Of a stretch of DNA of 5,258 nt, positions 1 to 5,258 are shown in pieces. The notes beneath the pieces were generated by a model. It did no database searches, had not been told where the DNA came from, and worked only from the letters and a program-made list of their open reading frames with translations. The position numbers and the translations under genes were made by a program. Every line of letters starts with the position of its first letter. Positions within the stretch are counted from its first letter, which is position 1. The DNA is from Planctomycetota bacterium. GTDB lineage: Bacteria; Planctomycetota; Planctomycetia; Pirellulales; Pirellulaceae. The stretch spans positions 1-5,258 of the forward strand of contig JAJSAJ010000612.1 of the NCBI GenBank assembly GCA_024274855.1, given 5' to 3'.

Positions 1-363
1 CGAGATTCTAGCCGGACAATAACGGTTTTGGCGAGTGCAAAAACATCGATTTCGCTCTCGTACGCTCACTCGATACCCCAGTCAAAGTCCAGTCGTCCGG
101 TTGATTGTCCATCGTATGAAGCTCTACAATTCGAGCCAGAGACAAAGATAACAGCAGCGGTGAATTAGCTAAATCGGGTGGGCTGTGTCTTGCTCGCACG
201 GATTCGATAGTCGGTACGCTGTATTGGCCCACTCATGGCGAAAGGGCCCTGCAGATGGGTGCGAAGATACCGTTTTATTTTTTTGGACACATCCCCCCCG
301 GCAGAATCAGATATCGTTCACAACGACCGTGCAAAGTGCCCGAACAGGAAAGGTCTTTAACCG
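1..363. other. Upstream leader region with no convincing gene
   Basis: I see no gene here that I can support. The plus frame starting at base 1 stays open to a TAG at 166-168, giving 55 serine-rich codons that resemble nothing I know. A minus-strand GTG-started frame of 74 codons at 8-232 is also unrecognisable and has no clear ribosome binding site. The region holds a candidate promoter (101-130), a small GGCCC/GGGCC inverted repeat (226-230 and 244-248), a T-rich tract (273-284) and a run of seven C (293-299). It is most simply read as intergenic DNA plus the 5' leader of the mutase gene. Confidence 0.5.
101..130 (+). promoter_or_regulatory. Candidate sigma-70-like promoter for the mutase-TPR-HD block
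   Basis: TTGATT at 101-106 (4 of 6 matches to TTGACA) is separated by 18 nt from TACAAT at 125-130 (5 of 6 matches to TATAAT). Transcription from here would leave a leader of roughly 225 nt before the mutase ATG. The match is reasonable but could occur by chance, and planctomycete promoters are not well defined, so this is only a candidate. Confidence 0.25.
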
Positions 364-2190
364 ATGGCAAAAGATAGCCAATCCATGGACATCCAGCAGG
401 CTTTGCTCCAGGTTGCCACAGCGAGGCAGGAGAACAAGTTGTCGGAGGGGGCCGTCGAGAACATTCGCATTTGGCTGACCGAGTCTCGCTACGCGGCCTA
501 CGCGCCGGAGGTTGTTAGGCACATCACGGCGGGCGAATGGAAGACGCTCGACGATGTTTTCTGGACCGTGATTCCATTTGGTACCGGAGGGCGACGAGGC
601 CGCATGTACCCGATTGGGACCAACGCCATCAACGACCGTACGATTGGGGAAAGTGCGCAGGGGCTGGCCGATTACGTCAAGGACCATCAAGACGAGTCGC
701 ATCCGTTGGCTTGTGCCATTGCCTATGACACGCGGCATCGATCCCGACACTTTGCCGATTTGTGTGCCGGCATCATGGTCGCGGCCGGGTTTCAGGTCTA
801 CTTTCTGGACGATTACCGAAGTACGCCCGAACTTTCTTTTCTCGTTCGGCAAAAGCACTGTTCGTGCGGAATCATGGTGACTGCCAGCCACAATCCACCG
901 AGCGACAACGCGGTGAAGGTCTATTGGTCAACGGGTGGTCAAGTGCTTCCGCCACATGACAAGGACATCATCGATCGGGTGATGAGCGTCGACGAAATCG
1001 TGTGTGTTGATTTTCAAACGGCACTCGAACAGGGGAAGATCACCTTATGTAAAGAGGAAACGGACAAAGCGTTTTTCACACAAGTCGTAAGACAGGGCTT
1101 TCGTGGACCTCGCGATATTCAAATAATCTACTCGCCCCTGCATGGTGTCGGCGGGTCTGCCGTCGTGCCCGTTTTGCAGCGGGATGGTTTCGACAAGGTC
1201 GAAGTGTTCGGGCCGCACGCGGATCCGAATCCGGACTTTCCCAACGTACCGAATCATGTATCGAATCCGGAAAACCCTCGAGTCTTTGACGCGATAATCG
1301 AGCGAGCCAAGCAGATCGGCGCCGATTTGATTCTGGCAACGGATCCCGACTGCGACCGGATGGGCTGTGCCGCGCCCTGTACGCTCGACCCAGACTCGAC
1401 CTGGGCCACGCTGACCGGCAACCAGATCGGAGCTCTTTTGGCCGATTTCGTACTGGAACAACGTCAGCAGCAAGCCAGCCTTTCCCCCGACCATTTTCTT
1501 GTCAAGACACTGGTAACGACCGAAATGATTCGGAGAATCGGTGCCAGTTACCGCGTTAAGACGTATGGTGATTTGCTGGTCGGATTCAAGTGGATTGGTG
1601 GCGTGATCGACGAGCAGGGTCCGGATCGGTTCGTGTTCGGTGCCGAGGAGTCGCATGGTTACCTGGTTGGCCAGTACGCTCGGGACAAAGACGGTGCGGT
1701 TGCCTGTATGCTGATGGCCGAGATGGTCGCCGGCTTGAAAGCAGCCGGCAAGTCTCTGCACGAAAAAATGGACGATCTCTACTGGCAACATGGAATTCAT
1801 CAGGAACGTCTGTTTACGTTGAAAATGGAAGGTTCGTCCGGTAAGGAGCGCACGAAGGCGCTCATGATGCGGTTTCGCGAGCAGCCCCCGGAGCAACTTG
1901 GTGGCATGCCTGTTGTCGCGGTCCGAGATCACGATGATATGCAGATACGACGTGGCGGCGAGACGGCTGAACTGAAAGGCCCCAAGGGAGACCTTGTATT
2001 CCTGGAGCTTGCCGAAGAAGGCAATTACGTCGCCCTACGCCCCTCAGGGACCGAGCCGAAAGTGAAGTTTTACATGTTTGCCTACACACCGCCCGAGCAA
2101 CTGGCGGATCTTGATGACGGAAAAACGGCCATGCAAACGCGTCTGGATCTCATTGAACGAGACGTGCGCGCTGTTGCTGATCAGTACTGA
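364..2190 (+). CDS. Phosphoglucomutase/phosphomannomutase, PgcA/PGM2-type alpha-D-phosphohexomutase
   Basis: This 608-residue cytoplasmic enzyme should interconvert hexose 1-phosphate and 6-phosphate through a phosphoserine intermediate, feeding glycolysis, glycogen or sugar-nucleotide synthesis. All four signature loops are visible: the phosphoserine loop TASHNP with catalytic Ser175; the Mg-binding loop DPDCDR with Asp327, Asp329 and Asp331; the sugar-binding loop GAEESHG at 426-432; and the C-terminal phosphate-binding loop RPSGTEPK at 559-566. The N-terminal FGTGGRRGRM (72-81) and the GYLVG...ARDKDGA stretch after the sugar loop match the PgcA/PGM2 subfamily better than bacterial AlgC/GlmM types, and the length is normal for it. 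Substrate choice among glucose, mannose or pentose phosphates cannot be read from sequence. The start is supported by AGGAAAGG at 346-353, 10 nt before ATG. The gene ends in tandem in-frame stops TGA TAG and is followed after 32 nt by the TPR gene. Cys330 in the metal loop, where Ala or Gly is common, and Cys166/Cys168 just before the catalytic serine are slightly unusual. Confidence 0.93.
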   Translation: MAKDSQSMDIQQALLQVATARQENKLSEGAVENIRIWLTESRYAAYAPEVVRHITAGEWKTLDDVFWTVIPFGTGGRRGRMYPIGTNAINDRTIGESAQGLADYVKDHQDESHPLACAIAYDTRHRSRHFADLCAGIMVAAGFQVYFLDDYRSTPELSFLVRQKHCSCGIMVTASHNPPSDNAVKVYWSTGGQVLPPHDKDIIDRVMSVDEIVCVDFQTALEQGKITLCKEETDKAFFTQVVRQGFRGPRDIQIIYSPLHGVGGSAVVPVLQRDGFDKVEVFGPHADPNPDFPNVPNHVSNPENPRVFDAIIERAKQIGADLILATDPDCDRMGCAAPCTLDPDSTWATLTGNQIGALLADFVLEQRQQQASLSPDHFLVKTLVTTEMIRRIGASYRVKTYGDLLVGFKWIGGVIDEQGPDRFVFGAEESHGYLVGQYARDKDGAVACMLMAEMVAGLKAAGKSLHEKMDDLYWQHGIHQERLFTLKMEGSSGKERTKALMMRFREQPPEQLGGMPVVAVRDHDDMQIRRGGETAELKGPKGDLVFLELAEEGNYVALRPSGTEPKVKFYMFAYTPPEQLADLDDGKTAMQTRLDLIERDVRAVADQY

Positions 2191-2222
2191 TAGACTACCG
2201 TTCCCACAGAGGAAAACGTGCC

Positions 2223-3872
2223 ATGAAGTATCGACTCGCTTGGACCTGCGCCGCCTGGGTCGTCGTATCACTTCTGATTTCCCTGACGGCGGAAGGCGGG
2301 GAAGGACAAGCGGACCTGGATAAGGCCATTCAGCTGAGGATCGAAGCCAAAACGCTCCAGCAGCTGTCGGAAGTTGCGTCGCTTTGCGAGTCGGCGATCA
2401 AGAAAGGCCTCGATTCGGACAGCGAAACACTTGCGAAACAGATGTTGACCGTAGCACTCCATGGTCGGACTCAGCAGTTGGCCGAGGCGATTTTCGGCAA
2501 GGCACAGCCCAATCCACAGTGGCCCTTGCTGCGCAGAATCCTGCTGATCGACCTCGATAAACTCCTGAAATACGATGACTCGCGTGTCGAAGCCTATTTG
2601 CTGGTTGCCAAACTTCAGATTCTACCCAATGGCGACCGTGCCAAAGCACGCTCGGCAGTCGACAAGGTCGTCGTGTTGCTCAAGAAGAATGCCGACAACA
2701 AGCTGCTTGCCGAGGCGTTGCGGATACGAAGCAATTTGCGGCAAACGGATTCGGCACGCTTGGCCGACTTGAATCAATCTATTGATCTCGATCCCGAAAA
2801 TGTCGATTCGCTCGAAATGCGAGCGGTCTACTATCGCCGAAAAGGGGAGTTTAAGAAAGCGGTCGATGATCTGAAGCGGGTCTTGGATCGGCAGCCCGAT
2901 AACGTGAATATTCGCTTGGCCGTTGCCGAAACTCTGCTGCGAATTGACCAATTCGACGAGGCATTGAGACAGATCAATCAGGTGTTAGTCAAAGGGCCGG
3001 CAATTGCCGCCTTGGCCTTGCGTGGCCAATTGTATGCTCGACAGGACAAGACCAAGGAGGCGATCGCCGATCTGGATAAGGTTCTGCAGCAAGTGCCAGG
3101 TGACCTGGCTGCCCGGATGCTGCGGGCCCAACTCTATTACACCGAAGGGCGAAACGCGCTGGCGGCGGAGGATATCGCGTTGGTCCGAAAAGCCCGTCCT
3201 GATGTCCCGCAGGCTCAAGCACTCGATGCACTGATTCAAGCTGCCCAAGACAACTTGAAAGAGGCGATCGATATTATGCAGACGCTTGTCAAGAGTGACC
3301 CGAAGGAAATCATTTGGCAGTTGCAACTGGCAACGCTCTTCAATGCCAACGACCAGCCGGAAAAAGCGATTGCATTGTACACCGATGTTTTGAAATCATC
3401 GCCCGATCAAGCGGACGCGAATCGGGGACGCGCTGATGCCTATCTGAGCATCGGGAAGCACAAGGAAGCGATTGCCGATTACAATGTGGCTATCAAGACC
3501 AGGCCGGATGACGTCAATATCTTGAATAACCTGGCCTGGGTCCTGGCAACATCACCGGACACGAACGTTCGTGATGGAAAGCGGGCAATCGAGTTGGCGC
3601 GGAAAGCGTGCAAAAACACCGAATACCAGCTTTCCTATGTGCTCAGTACGTTGGCTGCTGCCTATGCGGAAACCGGCGACTTCCAGTCCGCCGTGAAGTG
3701 GGCTCGCAAAGCCGTGGAACTCGCCGACGATTCGATTCGTGACCATGTCGACAAGGAATTGAAAAGCTACGAGAAGAAACAGCCGTGGCGCGAACAGAAA
3801 GATGCCAAACCGGCCAAGCCGAAAGCCGGCAAATCGACCGATAAACCGACGGCCGAATCCCCCAAAAGCTGA
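2223..3872 (+). CDS. Exported TPR-repeat protein (planctomycete-type C-terminal module)
   Basis: A 549-residue protein of unknown specific role. Residues 1-30 look like a Sec signal peptide or membrane anchor: Lys2 and Arg4, a hydrophobic stretch at about 6-22, and a possible cleavage site near Ala23 or Ala30. Cys9 lies too early and in the wrong context for a lipobox. From about residue 190 to 430 there are seven degenerate 34-residue tetratricopeptide units, the clearest at about 193-226, 361-394 and 395-428 (small residue at position 8, Ala at 20, Pro at 32). Residues 434-502 form a characteristic closing module: NNLAWVLATSPD, an inserted RDGKRAIELARKAC segment, then a final TPR with LAAAYAETGDF. 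It is followed by a KELKSYEKKQPWRE segment and a Lys/Pro/Ala-rich disordered tail (about 524-549). TPR arrays bind proteins, so a scaffold or assembly role outside the cytoplasm is inferred. Residues 31-190 are helical but not clearly TPR. The start is supported by AGAGGA at 2208-2213, 9 nt upstream. The 32-nt gap to the mutase gene and the stop/start contact with the HD frame suggest one operon. Confidence 0.88.
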   Translation: MKYRLAWTCAAWVVVSLLISLTAEGGEGQADLDKAIQLRIEAKTLQQLSEVASLCESAIKKGLDSDSETLAKQMLTVALHGRTQQLAEAIFGKAQPNPQWPLLRRILLIDLDKLLKYDDSRVEAYLLVAKLQILPNGDRAKARSAVDKVVVLLKKNADNKLLAEALRIRSNLRQTDSARLADLNQSIDLDPENVDSLEMRAVYYRRKGEFKKAVDDLKRVLDRQPDNVNIRLAVAETLLRIDQFDEALRQINQVLVKGPAIAALALRGQLYARQDKTKEAIADLDKVLQQVPGDLAARMLRAQLYYTEGRNALAAEDIALVRKARPDVPQAQALDALIQAAQDNLKEAIDIMQTLVKSDPKEIIWQLQLATLFNANDQPEKAIALYTDVLKSSPDQADANRGRADAYLSIGKHKEAIADYNVAIKTRPDDVNILNNLAWVLATSPDTNVRDGKRAIELARKACKNTEYQLSYVLSTLAAAYAETGDFQSAVKWARKAVELADDSIRDHVDKELKSYEKKQPWREQKDAKPAKPKAGKSTDKPTAESPKS

Positions 3873-3895
3873 TGGATCGCTCGGTCCATTACAGC

Positions 3896-3901
3896 AAGGA
3901 G
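3896..3901 (+). promoter_or_regulatory. Shine-Dalgarno AAGGAG inside the longer HD frame
   Basis: AAGGAG lies 12 nt before the ATG at 3914 and 15 nt before a second adjacent ATG at 3917. It sits downstream of the first in-frame ATG (3872), which has no recognisable ribosome binding site (only CCCCCAAAAGCTG precedes it). This favours initiation at 3914 or 3917. The spacing is slightly longer than ideal. Confidence 0.5.
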
Positions 3902-3913
3902 CCTTTCAAAAAC

Positions 3914-4471
3914 ATGATGAACCGGCAGGCTGCGTATGAACTGTTGTGCGAGTTCACGCAGAGCGAGAGTCTGCGAAGGCACAATCTGGCGGTTGAGGCT
4001 GCGATGCGAGCCTATGCGGAAAAAAACGGCCAGGACATCGAGAAATGGCGGATCATCGGTCTGCTGCATGACTTCGACTATGAACGATGGCCCAATCCGC
4101 CCGATCATCCTTTGAAAGGCGCAGAGATCCTGGCCGAACGGGGATACCCGGATGATGTGATCTACGCCATCAAATCACACGCGGATTATATCACCGACTG
4201 CCCGCGCGTTTACCTGGTGGACAAGACTCTTTATGCGTGCGATGAATTGTCAGGGTTGATTTCGGCTTGTGCCATGGTCCGCCCCGATCGGATCGTCGGC
4301 CTGAAGGCAAAGAGTGTCCGCAAGAAAATGAAACAGAAGTCGTTTGCCGCTGCCGTCAATCGGGACGACATTATCCGCGGCGCGGAGGACCTGGGGGTCG
4401 ACCTGAACGAGCATATCCAGTTTGTGATCGACGCGATGCGCAGACAGGCCGAGCAGTTGGGGTTGCTCTGA
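3914..4471 (+). CDS. HD-domain (HDIG-like) predicted metal-dependent phosphohydrolase
   Basis: The protein is 185 residues from ATG 3914, or 199 from the upstream in-frame ATG at 3872, which overlaps the TPR stop as TGATG. I chose 3914 because AAGGAG (3896-3901) precedes it and because family members typically begin close to the MNRQAAYELL stretch. Numbered from 3872, the HD-superfamily ligands are His37 (LRRHNLAVE), His66-Asp67 (LLHDFDYE), His79 (DHPLKGAEIL), His103 (KSHAD) and Asp124 (ACDELSG). That order is compatible with a one- or two-metal centre. HD proteins hydrolyse phosphate esters, often of nucleotides; the substrate here is unknown. The domain is compact and stands alone, without the HD-GYP signature, ACT/TGS domains or a synthetase domain, so it is not a RelA/SpoT or a cyclic-di-GMP phosphodiesterase of that type. 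No signal peptide or membrane segment is seen, so it is cytoplasmic. It is the last gene of the apparent operon. COG2316-like HD hydrolases are the closest group I can name, from memory. Confidence 0.82.
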   Translation: MMNRQAAYELLCEFTQSESLRRHNLAVEAAMRAYAEKNGQDIEKWRIIGLLHDFDYERWPNPPDHPLKGAEILAERGYPDDVIYAIKSHADYITDCPRVYLVDKTLYACDELSGLISACAMVRPDRIVGLKAKSVRKKMKQKSFAAAVNRDDIIRGAEDLGVDLNEHIQFVIDAMRRQAEQLGLL

Positions 4472-4679
4472 ATTGCGATGCACGGGCGCTGTATTACTTG
4501 TGCTGTGTCAGCATCTGATTTTGGCGGTCTGGGCTGAACTGACACGGTCCAGCCATAAGCAGGCTAATCGAGTATCCTGTACGGAAGCGTTATGATCAGT
4601 TCCTGCACGACTGCTCTGGCCGGTAAACGCAGGACGGTCACATACCTAGGCGGCATCGTCCTCCAGTTGCAGCATTGCC
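4472..4679. other. Convergent intergenic region with two inverted repeats
   Basis: This stretch lies between the 3' ends of the HD gene (plus) and the small minus-strand gene. It contains GTGTCAG/CTGACAC (4505-4511 and 4539-4545) and AGGACG/CGTCCT (4631-4636 and 4657-4662). Neither is followed by a T run, so I cannot call a standard intrinsic terminator. No reading frame here looks protein-like. Confidence 0.4.
4505..4545. repeat. 7-bp inverted repeat with 27-nt spacer after the HD gene
   Basis: GTGTCAG (4505-4511) is exactly complementary to CTGACAC (4539-4545). Within and just past it, GGCTG (4532-4536) can pair with CAGCC (4550-4554), so two mutually exclusive hairpins are possible. It begins 34 nt after the HD stop codon. 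It could be a Rho-independent-like structure lacking a T tail, an mRNA 3' structure, or chance. Confidence 0.25.
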
Positions 4680-4997
4680 TTACGGCCTCGGATGCCGGAT
4701 GCGGATGGGTGGGCCAGAGTCAATGATAACCTCGATTCGCGATGCATTCATGAAATCGACATCCCAACCTGCAACCTGTTGATGTTCCGAAGTTCCAAGT
4801 GGGTTCGTGACCACTCCATCGTTGACACACATGGGCGGCGTATAAAGCGGAGCCTTCTTGCGGTTTCCATCAGCCTGAATTACCCACACCTCCCAACGGT
4901 GTTGATAGTCTGGTTCAGCAAGATTCTTTGGAAAGAGGTGTAAGTCGCCGTCAAAGTCGCTGGCGAACTGAAACCTGTCTGCGAAATCGTTTGTCAT
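4680..4997 (-). CDS. Hypothetical protein, small orphan minus-strand gene
   Basis: A 105-residue frame from ATG (complement of 4995-4997) to TAA (complement of 4680-4682). I do not recognise the family. It is preferred over the overlapping plus-strand frame at 4692-4943 because AAGGAA on the minus strand (complement of 5005-5010) stands about 7 nt before its ATG. Its composition is also protein-like: mixed acidic and aromatic, with an HRWEVWVIQADGNRKKA stretch at about 33-49 and alternating hydrophobics such as RIEVIIDSG near the C terminus, which suggest beta structure. It has no signal peptide, membrane segment or cysteine cluster (a single Cys, near residue 57). It faces the HD gene tail-to-tail across 208 nt, so it is not part of that operon. 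The end IRIRHPRP is encoded by a short GGATG-rich tract at 4689-4710 and looks less natural, so the 3' end may be degraded. It could also be a chance frame. Confidence 0.45.
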   Translation of the reverse strand: MTNDFADRFQFASDFDGDLHLFPKNLAEPDYQHRWEVWVIQADGNRKKAPLYTPPMCVNDGVVTNPLGTSEHQQVAGWDVDFMNASRIEVIIDSGPPIRIRHPRP

Positions 4998-5258
4998 CCG
5001 TAAGTTCCTTGTGATTTCAAACTTCCACCTTTCTACTGTTGCAACACGCCACTCTCCGCCGATTCGAAGTAGATATCCGCGATGTCGACTCGGCGACCAC
5101 GTCCCTTAAAGGATGTCAACGACACAACCGGCATCACTCGGAAAAACGAAACGTCACCGGGACGGCGATCGATGAAGGTCCGCGCCGAGATCGCCAAAGG
5201 GCAGCTGGCAAGTGTTTCAACGGCGCACGTGGCCATGGAACCAGGCCAAGACGCTACG
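4998..5258. other. Window edge: short open frames on both strands, unassigned
   Basis: On plus, ATG 5082 begins a frame (MSTRRPRPLKDV...) that runs 59 codons to the window end without a stop. It is rich in Arg, Thr and Ser and has no ribosome binding site I can see. On minus, a 67-codon frame (5033-5236) lies on the same DNA. I recognise neither and cannot say which, if any, is coding. The only other visible item is a 10-bp palindrome TGTTGCAACA at 5037-5046, about 40 nt upstream of the minus-strand gene start; that size is expected by chance. Confidence 0.3.
5005..5010 (-). promoter_or_regulatory. Shine-Dalgarno AAGGAA for the minus-strand small gene
   Basis: On the minus strand AAGGAA is followed by CTTACGG and then ATG, a spacing of 7 nt. 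This is the main evidence that the frame at 4680-4997 is translated and that the minus strand is the coding one here. Confidence 0.45.

Noticed and set aside
1..168. Plus-strand frame open from the window edge (possible end of an upstream gene)
   Set aside because: Fifty-five open codons are not rare by chance, and the Ser/Thr-rich translation resembles no known C terminus.
8..232. Minus-strand GTG-started 74-codon frame
   Set aside because: No recognisable family, no clear ribosome binding site and an unconvincing composition.
273..284. T-rich tract as an intrinsic terminator of an upstream gene
   Set aside because: The preceding hairpin has only about four pairs including a wobble, and no upstream gene is visible.
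307..891. 194-codon minus-strand frame over the mutase start
   Set aside because: It is antisense to conserved mutase sequence, including the phosphoserine loop.
1045..1932. Long 295-codon minus-strand frame inside the mutase gene
   Set aside because: It is antisense to a gene with all four active-site motifs. Its length reflects the codon bias of the real gene.
3872..4471. HD protein as a (p)ppGpp or cyclic-di-GMP enzyme
   Set aside because: No synthetase, TGS, ACT or GYP features are present; only the core HD ligands are seen.
4631..4662. AGGACG/CGTCCT inverted repeat as a terminator
   Set aside because: A six-base stem with a 20-nt loop and no T run is too weak.
4692..4943. Plus-strand 83-codon frame
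   Set aside because: It overlaps the minus-strand frame at 4680-4997, has no ribosome binding site, and its translation is less protein-like.
5037..5046. Palindrome TGTTGCAACA as an operator
   Set aside because: A single 10-bp palindrome is expected by chance in a window of this size, and no regulator gene is nearby.

Overview
The window carries a three-gene, same-strand block (364-4471) flanked by two gene-poor stretches. Taxonomy can only be inferred. The composition is moderately GC-rich. The TPR protein ends in a module (an NNLAW...LATSPD segment, then a closing TPR and a PWRE tail) that I associate mainly with Planctomycetota, so a planctomycete of the Pirellula/Rhodopirellula kind is the best guess. 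No rRNA, tRNA, CRISPR array or recognisable mobile element was seen.

Layout: 1-363 is a leader region without a convincing gene; it has one passable sigma-70-like promoter. 364-2190 encodes a complete alpha-D-phosphohexomutase of the PgcA/PGM2 type (phosphoglucomutase/phosphomannomutase) with all four active-site loops intact. After 32 nt and a clear Shine-Dalgarno comes 2223-3872, an exported or membrane-anchored TPR-repeat protein. Its stop codon overlaps an ATG (TGATG) of the HD-domain hydrolase frame, although an internal AAGGAG favours a start 42 nt further in, at 3914. The HD gene ends at 4471. The rest is mostly unassigned. One small minus-strand reading frame (4680-4997) has a good ribosome binding site and protein-like composition and is probably a real orphan gene. 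Beyond 5000, short frames are open on both strands up to the window edge, and none is recognisable.

How the genes work together: close spacing and shared direction suggest that the mutase, TPR and HD genes are co-transcribed. The mutase interconverts hexose 1- and 6-phosphates in the cytoplasm. The TPR protein probably acts outside the cytoplasm as a protein-interaction scaffold. The HD protein is probably a cytoplasmic metal-dependent phosphohydrolase of unknown substrate. Nothing in the sequence shows a direct biochemical link between them, and I see no clear evidence of a novel system. The best leads are the orphan minus-strand gene, the start-site arrangement of the HD gene, and the cysteines placed around the mutase active site.
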